NCBI RefSeq assembly: GCF_051014685.1
Contig: NW_027479693.1
Coordinates: forward strand, 1 to 64,000
DNA: 64,000 nucleotides
Reading direction: 5' to 3'
Source of the DNA: Ptiloglossa arizonensis
Taxonomy: Eukaryota > Arthropoda > Insecta > Hymenoptera > Colletidae
Part shown: piece after piece, positions 1-13,001 of the stretch
Numbering within the stretch: the first letter of the stretch is position 1
Layout: each line of letters starts with the position of its first letter
The notes under the pieces: generated by a model
Told to the model about the DNA's origin: nothing
Seen by the model: only the letters and a program-made list of their open reading frames with translations
Databases searched by the model: none
Position numbers and translations under genes: made by a program

Positions 1-217
1 CGTTATACGTTATACGTTATACGTTATACGTTATACGTTATACGTTATACGTTATACGTTATACGTTATACGTTATACGTTATACGTTATACGTTATACG
101 TTATACGTTATACGTTATACGTTATACGTTATACGTTATACGTTATACGTTATACGTTATACGTTATACGTTATACGTTATACGTTATACGTTATACGTT
201 ATACGTTATACGTTATA
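1..217 (+). repeat. Pure 7-bp satellite tract at the left edge
   Basis: Thirty-one perfect head-to-tail copies of cgttata, beginning at base 1 in register. The array clearly continues to the left of the window. The unit is 2/7 GC and carries one CpG. The first variant heptamer is cgctata at 218. No gene or other feature is seen here. Confidence 0.98.
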
Positions 218-287
218 CGCTATACGTTATGCGTTATACGTTATGCGTTATACGTTATGCGTTATACGTTATGCGTTATACGTTATG
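218..287 (+). repeat. 14-bp dimer tract, cgctata then (cgttatg-cgttata)n
   Basis: After cgctata, five cgttatg units alternate with cgttata, giving a 14-bp period. The same structure is at 9393-9504 (eight cgttatg), 15151-15220 (five), 18796-18893 (three, then two after cgctata) and 19839-19978 (three, then five after cgctata). The changing copy number shows that the dimer itself expands and contracts. Confidence 0.92.
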
Positions 288-679
288 CGTTATACGTTAT
301 ACGTTATACGTTATACGTTATACGTTATACGTTATACGTTATACGTTATACGTTATACGTTATACGTTATACGTTATACGTTATACGTTATACGTTATAC
401 GTCATAGGTTATGCGTTATACGTTATACGTTATACGTTTTACGTTATACGTTATTCGTTATACGTTATTCGTTATACGTTATACGTTATACGTTATACGT
501 TATACGTTATACGTTATACGTTATACGTTATACGTTTTACGTTATTCGTGATACGTTATACGTTATACGTTATACGTTATACGTTATACGTTTTACGTTA
601 TACGTTATACGTTATACGTTATACGTTATACGTTATACGTTATACGTTATACGTTATACGTTATACGTTATACGTTATA

Positions 680-791
680 CGGTATACGATATACGTTATG
701 CGTTATAAGTTTTACGTTATTCGTTATACGTTATACGTTATTCGTTATACGTTATACTTTATACGTTATACGTTTTACGTTATTCGTGATA
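680..791 (+). repeat. K module, 112 bp (16 variant-rich heptamers), first copy
   Basis: Unit order: cggtata, cgatata, cgttatg, cgttata, agtttta, cgttatt, two cgttata, cgttatt, two cgttata, ctttata, cgttata, cgtttta, cgttatt, cgtgata. Further full copies are at 2024-2135, 5137-5248, 9862-9973, 15592-15703, 16915-17026 and 20245-20356. Copies lacking the first two units are at 1457-1554 and 16348-16445. The variant order is identical in all, so the copies arose by block duplication and not by independent mutation. None occurs right of 20.4 kb. Confidence 0.93.
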
Positions 792-1239
792 CGTTATACG
801 TTATACGTTATACGTTATACGTTATACGTTATACGTTATACGTTATACGTTATACGTTATACGTTATACGTTATACGTTATACGTTATACGTTATACGTC
901 ATAGGTTATACGTTATACGTTATACGTTATACGTTTTACGTTATACGTTATTCGTTATACGTTATACGTTATACGTTATACGTTATACGTTATACGTAAT
1001 ACGTTATACGTTATACGTTATACGTTATACGTTATACGTTATACGTTATACGTTATACGTTATACGTTATACGTTATACGTTATACGTTATACGTTATAC
1101 GTTATACGTTATACGTTATACGTTATACGGTATACGTTATACGTTATACGTTATACGTTATACGTTATACGGTATACGTTATACGTTATACGTTATACGT
1201 TACACGTTATACGTTATACGTTATACGTTATACGTTATA

Positions 1240-1316
1240 CGTTACATGTTATGCGTTATACGTTTTACGTTATTCGTTGTACGTTCTTCGTTACACGTTA
1301 TACGTTATAGGTCATA
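1240..1316 (+). repeat. B module, 77 bp (11 heptamers), first copy
   Basis: Unit order: cgttaca, tgttatg, cgttata, cgtttta, cgttatt, cgttgta, cgttctt, cgttaca, two cgttata, ggtcata. Other copies start at 2568, 12675 (last unit unchanged cgttata; this copy is just left of the mariner), 16145, 17459, 20791, 23871, 24704 and 28485. In the last three the final unit is ggttata, and tgttata-cgtgata precedes the module, which defines a domain II subtype. Confidence 0.92.
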
Positions 1317-2366
1317 CGTTATACGTTATACGTTATACGTTATACGTTATACGTTATACGTTATACGTTATACGTTATACGTTATACGTTATACGTTATA
1401 CGTTATACGTTATACGTTATACGTTATACGTTATACGTTATACGTTATACGTTATACGTTATGCGTTATAAGTTTTACGTTATTCGTTATACGTTATACG
1501 TTATTCGTTATACGTTATACTTTATACGTTATACGTTTTACGTTATTCGTGATACGTTATACGTTATACGTTATACGTTATACGTTATACGTTATACGTT
1601 ATACGTTATACGTTATACGTTATACGTTATACGTTATACGTTATACGTTATACGTTATACGCTATACGTCATAGGTTATACGTTATACGTTATACGTTAT
1701 ACGTTATACGTTATACGTTTTACGTTATTCGTGATACGTTATACGTTATACGTTATACGTTATACGTTATACGTTTTACGTTATACGTTATACGTTTTAC
1801 GTTATACGTTATTCGTTATACGTTATACGTTATACGTTATACGTTATACGTTATACGTTATACGTTATACGTTATACGTTTTACGTTATTCGTGATACGT
1901 TATACGTTATACGTTATACGTTATACGTTATACGTTTTACGTTATACGTTATACGTTATACGTTATACGTTATACGTTATACGTTATACGTTATACGTTA
2001 TACGTTATACGTTATACGTTATACGGTATACGATATACGTTATGCGTTATAAGTTTTACGTTATTCGTTATACGTTATACGTTATTCGTTATACGTTATA
2101 CTTTATACGTTATACGTTTTACGTTATTCGTGATACGTTATACGTTATACGTTATACGTTATACGTTATACGTTATACGTTATACGTTATACGTTATACG
2201 TTATACGTTATACGTTATACGTTATACGTTATACGTCATAGGTTATACGTTATACGTTATACGTTATACGTTTTACGTTATACGTTATTCGTTATACGTT
2301 ATACGTTATACGTTATACGTTATACGTTATACGTAATACGTTATACGTTATACGTTATACGTTATA

Positions 2367-2371
2367 TTATA
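2367..2371 (+). other. Register shift: 5-bp unit (ttata)
   Basis: One unit lacks its cg, moving the 7-bp phase by -2. The same 5-bp unit recurs at 17258-17262 in the matching place of the 14.9-kb-distant duplicate, so it predates that duplication. Confidence 0.93.
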
Positions 2372-4422
2372 CGTTATACGTTATACGTTATACGTTATAC
2401 GTTATACGTTATACGTTATACGTTATACGTTATACGTTATACGTTATACGTTATACGGTATACGTTATACGCTATACGTTATACGTTATACGTTATACGG
2501 TATACGTTATACGTTATACGTTATACGTTACACGTTATACGTTATACGTTATACGTTATACGTTATACGTTACATGTTATGCGTTATACGTTTTACGTTA
2601 TTCGTTGTACGTTCTTCGTTACACGTTATACGTTATAGGTCATACGTTATACGTTATACGTTATACGTTATACGTTATACGTTATACGTTATACGTTATA
2701 CGTTATACGTTATACGTTATACGTTATACGTTATACGTTATACGTTATACGTTATACGTTATACGTTATACGTTATACGTTATTCGTTATACGTTATACG
2801 TTATACGTTATACGTTTTACGTTATTCGTGATACGTTATACGTTATACGTTATACGTTATACGTTATACGTTATACGTTATACGTTATACGTTATACGTC
2901 ATAGGTTATACGTTATACGTTATACGTTATGCGTTATACGTTATACGTTATACGTTATACGTTATACGTTATACGTTATACGTTATACGTTATACGTTAT
3001 ACGTTATACGTTATACGTTATACGTTATACGTTATACGTTATACGTTATACGTTATTCGTTATACGTTATACGTTATACGTTATACGTTTTACGTTATTC
3101 GTGATACGTTATACGTTATACGTTATACGTTATACGTTATACGTTATACGTTATACGTTATACGTTATACGTTATACGTTATACGTCATAGGTTATACGT
3201 TTTACGTTATACGTTATACGTTTTACGTTATACGTTATTCGTTATACGTTATACGTTATACGTTATACGTTATACGTTATACGTTATACGTTATACGTTA
3301 TACGTTATACGTTTTACGTTATTCGTGATACGTTATACGTTATACGTTATACGTTATACGTTATACGTTATACGTTATACGTTATACGTTATACGTTATA
3401 CGTTATACGTTATACGTTATACGTTATACGTTATACGGTATACGTTATACGTTATACGTTATACGTTATACGTTATACGGTATACGTTATACTTTATACG
3501 TTATACGTTATACGTTATACGTTATACGTTATACGTTATACGTTATACGTCATAGGTTATACGTTATACGTTATACGTTATACGTTATACGTTATACGTT
3601 ATACGTTATACGTTATACGTTATACGTTATACGTTATACGTTATACGTCATAGGTTATACGTTATACGTTATACGTTATACGTTTTACGTTATTCGTGAT
3701 ACGTTATACATTATACATTATACGTTATACGTTATACGTTATACGTTATACGTTATACGTTATACGTTATACGTTATACGTTATACGTTATACGTTATAC
3801 GTTATACGTTATACGTTATACGTTATACGTTATACGTTATACGTTATACGTTATACGTTATACGTTATCCGTTATACGTTATCCGTTATACGTTATGCGT
3901 TATACGTTATGCGTTATACGTTGTGCGTTATACGTTATACGTTATACGTCATACGTTATACGTTATACGTTATACGTTATACGTTATACGTTATACGTTA
4001 TACGTTATACGTTATACGTTATACGTTATACGTTATACGTTATACGTTATACGTTATACGTTCTACGTTATACGTTGTACGTTATACGTTGTACGTTATA
4101 CGTAGTACGTTATACGTTGTACGTTATACGTTGTACGTTATACGTTGTACGTTATACGTTATACGTTATACGTTATACGTTATACGTTATACGGTATACG
4201 TTATACGTTATACGTTATACGTTATACGTTATACGTTATACGTTATACGTTATACGTTATACGTTATACGTCATAGGTTATGCGTTATACGTTATACGTT
4301 ATTCGTGATACGTTATACATTATACGTTATACGTGATACGTTATACGTTATACGTTATACGTTATACGTTATACGTTATACGTTGTACGTTATACGTTAT
4401 ACGTTATACGTTATACGTTATA

Positions 4423-4513
4423 CGTCATAGGTTATACGTTATACGTTATTCTTTATGCGTTATACGTTATACGACATACGTTATACGTTATACGGTATAC
4501 GATATACGTTATG
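4423..4513 (+). repeat. J module, first copy (13 heptamers)
   Basis: Unit order: cgtcata, ggttata, cgttata, cgttatt, ctttatg, two cgttata, cgacata, two cgttata, cggtata, cgatata, cgttatg. In later copies it is followed by cgttata, cgtttta, cgttatt, making 112 bp, for example 9008-9119, 12024-12135, 14696-14807 and 19454-19565. About 40 copies exist through the window, the most widespread composite. Further copies (position of the ATG in ctttatg) include 33704, 37862, 41285, 44078, 47606, 50343, 51589, 53094, 55873, 58267 and 62985. Confidence 0.9.
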
Positions 4514-5249
4514 CGTTATACGTTATACGTTATACGTTATACGTTATACGTTATACGTTATACGTTATACGTTATACGTTATACGTTATACGTTATACGT
4601 TATACGTCATAGGTTATACGTTTTACGTTATACGTTATACGTTTTACGTTATACGTTATTCGTTATACGTTATACGTTATACGTTATACGTTATACGTTA
4701 TACGTTATACGTTATACGTTATACGTTATACGTTATACGTTTTACGTTATTCGTGATACGTTATACGTTATACGTTATACGTTATACGTTATACGTTATA
4801 CGTTATACGTTATACGTTATACGTTATACGTTATACGTTATACGTTATACGTTATACGTTATACGTTATACGGTATACGTTATACGTTATACGTTATACG
4901 TTATACGTTATACGGTATACGTTATACTTTATACGTTATACGTTATACGTTATACGTTATACGTTATACGTTATACGTTATACGTTATACGTTTTACGTT
5001 ATTCGTGATACGTTATACGTTATACGTTATACGTTATACGTTATACGTTTTACGTTATACGTTATACGTTATACGTTATACGTTATACGTTATACGTTAT
5101 ACGTTATACGTTATACGTTATACGTTATACGTTATACGGTATACGATATACGTTATGCGTTATAAGTTTTACGTTATTCGTTATACGTTATACGTTATTC
5201 GTTATACGTTATACTTTATACGTTATACGTTTTACGTTATTCGTGATAC

Positions 5250-7105
5250 GTTATACGTTATACGTTATACGTTATACGTTATACGTTATACGTTATACGT
5301 TATACGTTATACGTTATACGTTATACGTTATACGTTATACGTTATACGTTATACGTCATAGGTTATACGTTATACGTTATACGTTATACGTTATACGTTA
5401 TACGTTATACGTTATACGTTATACGTTATACGTTATACGTTATACGTTTTACGTTATTCGTGATACGTTATACGTTATACGTTATACGTTATACGTTATA
5501 CGTTATACGTTATACGTTATACGTTATTCGTTATACGTTATACGTTATACGTTATACGTTTTACGTTATTCGTGATACGTTATACGTTATACGTTATACG
5601 TTATACGTTATACGTTATACGTTATACGTTATACGTTATACGTCATAGGTTATACGTTATACGTTATACGTTATGCGTTATACGTTATACGTTATACGTT
5701 ATACGTTATACGTTATACGTTATACGTTATACGTTATACGTTATACGTTATACGTTATACGTTATACGTTATACGTTATACGTTATACGTTATACGTTAT
5801 TCGTTATACGTTATACGTTATACGTTATACGTTTTACGTTATTCGTGATACGTTATACGTTATACGTTATACGCTATACGTTATACGTTATACGTTATAC
5901 GTTATACGTTATACGTTATACGTTATACGTCATAGGTTATACGTTTTACGTTATACGTTATACGTTTTACGTTATACGTTATTCGTTATACGTTATACGT
6001 TATACGTTATACGTTATACGTTATACGTTATACGTTATACGTTATACGTTATACGTTATACGTTTTACGTTATTCGTGATACGTTATACGTTATACGTTA
6101 TACGTTATACGTTATACGTTATACGTTATACGTTATACGTTATACGTTATACGTTATACGTTATACGTTATACGTTATACGTTATACGTTATACGGTATA
6201 CGTTATACGTTATACGTTATACGTTATACGTTATACGGTATACGTTATACTTTATACGTTATACGTTATACGTTATACGTTATACGTTATACGTTATACG
6301 TTACACGTCATAGGTTATACGTTATACGTTATACGTTATACGTTATACGTTATACGTTATACGTTATACGTTATACGTTATACGTTATACGTTATACGTT
6401 ATACGTCATAGGTTATACGTTATACGTTATACGTTATACGTTTTACGTTATTCGTGATACGTTATACATTATACATTATACGTTATACGTTATACGTTAT
6501 ACGTTATACGTTATACGTTATACGTTATACGTTATACGTTATACGTTATACGTTATACGTTATACGTTATCCGTTATACGTTATCCGTTATACGTTATGC
6601 GTTATACGTTATGCGTTATACGTTGTGCGTTATACGTTATACGTTATACGTCATACGTTATACGTTATACGTTATACGTTATACGTTATACGTTATACGT
6701 TATACGTTATACGTTATACGTTATACGTTATACGTTATACGTTATACGTTATACGTTATACGTTATACGTTATACGTTATACGTTGTACGTTATACGTTG
6801 TACGTTATACGTAGTACGTTATACGTTGTACGTTATACGTTGTACGTTATACGTTGTACGTTATACGTTATACGTTATACGTTATACGTTATACGTTATA
6901 CGGTATACGTTATACGTTATACGTTATACGTTATACGTTATACGTTATACGTTATACGTTATACGTTATACGTTATACGTCATAGGTTATGCGTTATACG
7001 TTATACGTTATTCGTGATACGTTATACATTATACGTTATACGTGATACGTTATACGTTATACGTTATACGTTATACGTTATACGTTATACGTTGTACGTT
7101 ATACG
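5250..7105 (+). repeat. 1,869-bp tandem HOR, copy 1
   Basis: 267 heptamers. Variants at 5357, 5446, 5527 and 5550 recur 1,869 bp later, and the open-frame pattern starting at 5572 recurs exactly at 7441. From about 6571 the offset becomes 1,876, so copy 2 has one extra unit. Borders lie inside pure runs and are approximate. Confidence 0.88.
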
Positions 7106-7118
7106 TTATACGTTATAC

Positions 7119-8981
7119 GTTATACGTTATACGTTATACGTTATACGTTATACGTTATACGTTATACGTTATACGTTATACGTTATACGTTATACGTTAT
7201 ACGTTATACGTTATACGTTATACGTCATAGGTTATACGTTATACGTTATACGTTATACGTTATACGTTATACGTTATACGTTATACGTTATACGTTATAC
7301 GTTATACGTTATACGTTTTACGTTATTCGTGATACGTTATACGTTATACGTTATACGTTATACGTTATACGTTATACGTTATACGTTATACGTTATTCGT
7401 TATACGTTATACGTTATACGTTATACGTTTTACGTTATTCGTGATACGTTATACGTTATACGTTATACGTTATACGTTATACGTTATACGTTATACGTTA
7501 TACGTTATACGTCATAGGTTATACGTTATACGTTATACGTTATGCGTTATACGTTATACGTTATACGTTATACGTTATACGTTATACGTTATACGTTATA
7601 CGTTATACGTTATACGTTATACGTTATACGTTATACGTTATACGTTATACGTTATACGTTATACGTTATTCGTTATACGTTATACGTTATACGTTATACG
7701 TTTTACGTTATTCGTGATACGTTATACGTTATACGTTATACGTTATACGTTATACGTTATACGTTATACGTTATACGTTATACGTTATACGTTATACGTC
7801 ATAGGTTATACGTTTTACGTTATACGTTATACGTTTTACGTTATACGTTATTCGTTATACGTTATACGTTATACGTTATACGTTATACGTTATACGTTAT
7901 ACGTTATACGTTATACGTTATACGTTATACGTTTTACGTTATTCGTGATACGTTATACGTTATACGTTATACGTTATACGTTATACGTTATACGTTATAC
8001 GTTATACGTTATACGTTATACGTTATACGTTATACGTTATACGTTATACGTTATACGTTATACGGTATACGTTATACGTTATACGTTATACGTTATACGT
8101 TATACGGTATACGTTATACTTTATACGTTATACGTTATACGTTATACGTTATACGTTATACGTTATACGTTACACGTCATAGGTTATACGTTATACGTTA
8201 TACGTTATACGTTATACGTTATACGTTATACGTTATACGTTATACGTTATACGTTATACGTTATACGTTATACGTCATAGGTTATACGTTATACGTTATA
8301 CGTTATACGTTTTACGTTATTCGTGATACGTTATACATTATACATTATACGTTATACGTTATACGTTATACGTTATACGTTATACGTTATACGTTATACG
8401 TTATACGTTATACGTTATACGTTATACGTTATACGTTATACGTTATCCGTTATACGTTATCCGTTATACGTTATGCGTTATACGTTATGCGTTATACGTT
8501 GTGCGTTATACGTTATACGTTATACGTCATACGTTATACGTTATACGTTATACGTTATACGTTATACGTTATACGTTATACGTTATACGTTATACGTTAT
8601 ACGTTATACGTTATACGTTATACGTTATACGTTATACGTTATACGTTATACGTTATACGTTGTACGTTATACGTTGTACGTTATACGTAGTACGTTATAC
8701 GTTGTACGTTATACGTTGTACGTTATACGTTGTACGTTATACGTTATACGTTATACGTTATACGTTATACGTTATACGGTATACGTTATACGTTATACGT
8801 TATACGTTATACGTTATACGTTATACGTTATACGTTATACGTTATACGTTATACGTCATAGGTTATGCGTTATACGTTATACGTTATTCGTGATACGTTA
8901 TACATTATACGTTATACGTGATACGTTATACGTTATACGTTATACGTTATACGTTATACGTTATACGTTGTACGTTATACG
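7119..8981 (+). repeat. 1,869-bp tandem HOR, copy 2
   Basis: Adjacent copy of 5250-7105. Similarity ends after the cgttgta unit near 8970, where this copy runs into a J module and copy 1 runs into pure array. Confidence 0.87.
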
Positions 8982-10190
8982 TTATACGTTATACGTTATA
9001 CGTTATACGTCATAGGTTATACGTTATACGTTATTCTTTATGCGTTATACGTTATACGACATACGTTATACGTTATACGGTATACGATATACGTTATGCG
9101 TTATACGTTTTACGTTATTCGTTATACGTTATACGTTATACGTTATACGTTATACGTTATACGTTATACGTTATACGTTATACGTTATACGTTATACGTT
9201 ATACGTTATACGTTATACGTTATACGTTATACGTTATACGTTATACGTTATACGTTATACGTTATACGTTATACGTTATACGTTATACGTTATACGTTAT
9301 ACGTTATACGTTATACGTTATACGTTATACGTTATACGTTATACGTTATACGTTATACGTTATACGTTATACGTTATACGTTATACGTTATACGCTATAC
9401 GTTATGCGTTATACGTTATGCGTTATACGTTATGCGTTATACGTTATGCGTTATACGTTATGCGTTATACGTTATGCGTTATACGTTATGCGTTATACGT
9501 TATGCGTTATACGTAATACGTTATACGTTATACGTTATACGTTATACGTTATACGTTATACGTTATACGTTATACGTTATACGTTATACGTTATACGTCA
9601 TAGGTTATGCGTTATACGTTATACGTTATACGTTTTACGTTGTACGTTATTCGTTATACGTTATACGTTATACGTTATACGTTATACGTTATACGTTATA
9701 CGTTATACGTTATACGTTTTACGTTATTCGTGATACGTTATACGTTATACGTTATACGTTATACGTTATACGTTTTACGTTATACGTTATACGTTATACG
9801 TTATACGTTATACGTTATACGTTATACGTTATACGTTATACGTTATACGTTATACGTTATACGGTATACGATATACGTTATGCGTTATAAGTTTTACGTT
9901 ATTCGTTATACGTTATACGTTATTCGTTATACGTTATACTTTATACGTTATACGTTTTACGTTATTCGTGATACGTTATACGTTATACGTTATACGTTAT
10001 ACGTTATACGTTATACGTTATACGTTATACGTTATACGTTATACGTTATACGTTATACGTTATACGTTATACGTTATACGTCATAGGTTATACGTTATAC
10101 GTTATACGTTATACGTTTTACGTTATACGTTATTCGTTATACGTTATACGTTATACGTTATACGTTATACGTTATACGTAATACGTTATA
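8105..10190 (+). repeat. About 2.1-kb HOR segment shared with 13770-15930
   Basis: The cattata/cgttatc/cgtagta block, J module, long pure run, TGCG dimers and K module lie in the same order at 13770-15930. Offsets are 5,674 (8323 to 13997), 5,688 (8918 to 14606) and 5,730 (9968 to 15698), all differing by multiples of 7. The mariner lies between the two copies. A further relative starts near 18450. Confidence 0.85.
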
Positions 10191-11366
10191 CGTTATACGT
10201 TATACGTTATACGTTATACGTTATACGTTATACGTTATACGTTATACGTTATACGTTATACGTTATACGTTATACGGTATACGTTATACGTTATACGTTA
10301 TACGTTATACGTTATACGTTATACGTTATACGTTATACGTTATACGTTATACGTTATACGTTATACGTTATACGTTATACGTTATACGTTATACGTCATA
10401 GGTTATACGTTATACGTTATACGTTATACGTTTTACGTTATACGTTATACGTTATACGTTATACGTTATACGGTATACGTTATACGTTATACGTTATACG
10501 TTATACGTTATTCGTTATACGTTATACGTTATACGTTATACGTTATACGTTATACGTTATACGTTATACGTTATACGTTATACGTTATTCGTTATGCGTT
10601 ATACGTTATACGTTATACGTTATACGTTATACGTTATACGTTATACGTTATACGTTATACGTTATACGTTATACGTTATACGTTATACGTTATACGTTAT
10701 ACGTTATACGTTATACGTTATACGTTATTCGTTATACGTTATACGTTATACGTTATACGTTTTACGTTATTCGTGATACGTTATACGTTATACGTTATAC
10801 GTTATACGTTATACGTTATACGTTATACGTTATACGTTATACGTTATACGTCATAGGTTATACGTTTTACGTTATACGTTATACGTTTTACGTTATACGT
10901 TATTCGTTATACGTTATACGTTATACGTTATACGTTATACGTTATACGTTATACGTTATACGTTATACGTTATACGTTTTACGTTATTCGTGATACGTTA
11001 TACGTTATACGTTATACGTTATACGTTATACGTTATACGTTATACGTTATACGTTATACGTTATACGTTATACGTTATACGTTATACGTTATACGTTATA
11101 CGGTATACGTTATACGTTATACGTTATACGTTATACGTTATACGGTATACGTTATACTTTATACGTTATACGTTATACGTTATACGTTATACGTTATACG
11201 TTATACGTTATACGTCATAGGTTATACGTTATACGTTATACGTTATACGTTATACGTTATACGTTATACGTTATACGTTATACGTTATACGTTATACGTT
11301 ATACGTTATGCGTTATACGTCATAGGTTATACGTTATACGTTATACGTTATACGTTTTACGTTATT

Positions 11367-11372
11367 CGTGAA
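11367..11372 (+). other. Register shift: cgtgaa (6 bp)
   Basis: Sister blocks read cgtgata-cgttata-cattata-cattata. Here the sequence goes cgtgaa-cattata-cattata, an 8-bp loss relative to them and a phase change of -1. Confidence 0.9.
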
Positions 11373-12805
11373 CATTATACATTATACGTTATACGTTATA
11401 CGTTATACGTTATACGTTATACGTTATACGTTATACGTTATACGTTATACGTTATACGTTATTCGTTATACGTTATACGTTATACGTTATACGTTATCCG
11501 TTATACGTTATCCGTTATACGTTATGCGTTATACGTTATGCGTTATACGTTATGCGTTATACGTTATACGTTATACGTCATACGTTATACGTTATACGTT
11601 ATACGTTATACGTTATACGTTATACGTTATACGTTATACGTTATACGTTATACGTTATACGTTATACGTTATACGTTATACGTTGTACGTTATACGTTGT
11701 ACGTTATACGTAGTACGTTATACGTTGTACGTTATACGTTGTACGTTATACGTTGTACGTTATACGTTATACGTTATACGTTATACGTTATACGTTATAC
11801 GGTATACGTTATACGTTATACGTTATACGTTATACGTTATACGTTATACGTTATACGTTATACGTTATACGTCATAGGTTATGCGTTATACGTTATACGT
11901 TATTCGTGATACGTTATACATTATACGTTATACGTGATACGTTATACGTTATACGTTATACGTTATACGTTATACGTTATACGTTGTACGTTATACGTTA
12001 TACGTTATACGTTATACGTTATACGTCATAGGTTATACGTTATACGTTATTCTTTATGCGTTATACGTTATACGACATACGTTATACGTTATACGGTATA
12101 CGATATACGTTATGCGTTATACGTTTTACGTTATTCGTTATACGTTATACGTTATACGTTATACGTTATACGTTATACGTTATACGTTATACGTTATACT
12201 TTATACGTTATACGTTATACGTTATACGTTATACGTTATACGTTATACGTTATACGTTATACGTTATACGTTATACGTTATACGTTATACGTTATACGTT
12301 ATACGTTATACGTTATACGTTATACGTTATACGTCATAGGTTATACGTTATACGTTATACGTTATACGTTTTACGTTATACGTTATTCGTTATACGTTAT
12401 ACGTTATACGTTATTCGTGATACGTTATACGTTATACGTTATACGTTATACGTTATACGTTATACGTTATACGTTATACGTTATACGTTATACGTTATAC
12501 GTTATACGTTATACGTTATACGTTATACGTTATACGTTATACGTTATACGTTATACGTTATACGGTATACGTTATACGTTATACGTTATACGTTATACGT
12601 TATACGGTATACGTTATACGTTATACGTTATACGTTACACGTTATACGTTATACGTTATACGTTATACGTTATACGTTACATGTTATGCGTTATACGTTT
12701 TACGTTATTCGTTGTACGTTCTTCGTTACACGTTATACGTTATACGTTATACGTTATACGTTATACGTTATACGTTATACGTTATACGGTATACGTTATA
12801 CGTTA

Positions 12806-12807
12806 TA
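12806..12807. other. Left TA target-site duplication of the mariner element
   Basis: TA lies just outside the left inverted repeat and is matched by TA at 13756-13757. Deleting the element and one TA gives an uninterrupted cgttata array, so this boundary is preferred over the alternative TA at 12809-12810, which lies inside the shared CTACC of both ends. Confidence 0.9.
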
Positions 12808-12834
12808 CTACCTTGATCAAAAAGTTCTAGGACT
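12808..12834 (+). repeat. Left terminal inverted repeat of mariner
   Basis: A 27-bp repeat beginning CTACCTTGATC. It matches the reverse complement of 13729-13755 at 26 of 27 positions. The single difference is C here (12827) against T in the other end, at repeat position 20. In the family this is the transposase binding and cleavage site. Confidence 0.95.
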
Positions 12835-13001
12835 GTCCCCCGTGTGTCGCTGTCAATCACCCGATTGTTTCTTTTTTTTTTTTGTTAGGTTACCATATCT
12901 GTCATTAACACTTCCTTCCAATTTCAGCATCATAGCTTGATATTTGTAAAAGTTACGTTGTACTGAGCACATCTCCTTTGTTCGTGTCTTCGATTTTGAA
13001 A
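12835..13001 (+). other. 5' untranslated leader of the mariner element
   Basis: Unique sequence between the left inverted repeat and the transposase ATG, with a 12-base T run at 12872-12883. No open frame or clear core promoter motif is recognisable. In mariners this region normally carries the weak internal promoter and the untranslated leader. That role is inferred from position only. Confidence 0.6.

Larger units (their letters stand above)
218..3330 (+). repeat. About 3.1-kb HOR segment duplicated 14.9 kb away (copy 1)
   Basis: The order of TGCG dimers, K, B, partial K, K, 5-bp unit and B matches 15151-18235. Anchor offsets are 14,912 (first K), 14,905 (first B), 14,891 (partial K, second K, second B, 5-bp unit) and 14,905 (block end 3328 to 18233). 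The changes between anchors are all multiples of 7. Confidence 0.88.
218..12807 (+). repeat. 7-bp satellite array, domain I, left arm (HOR with K, B, J modules)
   Basis: Continuous heptamer array up to the mariner insertion. Between pure runs are recurring strings of substituted units: cgtcata-ggttata, cgtttta-cgttatt-cgtgata, cgttgta-cgttata-cgtagta, cattata-cattata, cgttatc, cgctata and cgttatg. Their order repeats at several scales, so the basic unit has been re-amplified in longer blocks. All units lie in the same orientation, and I saw no inverted stretch. No host gene is present. The long + strand open frames result from a heptamer that lacks stops in every forward frame. Confidence 0.97.

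Noticed and set aside
1282..1302. CENP-B box
   Set aside because: cttcgttacacgttat and attcgttatacgttat match the TTCGNNNNA half of the box but lack the CGGG half, so the essential core is incomplete.
12809..12810. TA at 12809-12810 (with 13753-13754) as the target-site duplication
   Set aside because: It would leave a broken array at the empty site; using 12806-12807 and 13756-13757 restores perfect, in-phase heptamers.
229..12830. Dozens of long + strand open frames with YVIRYTL heptapeptide repeats
   Set aside because: They follow from a stop-free 7-bp unit in all three frames, overlap one another on the same DNA, start at chance ATG/TTG/GTG variants and end at variant words. There is no codon bias, no domain and no conserved start or end.
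12978..13001. Eight-codon upstream extension of the transposase from TTG
   Set aside because: TTG is not a normal eukaryotic start, and mariner transposases usually begin close to the first helix-turn-helix, as the ATG at 13002 does.
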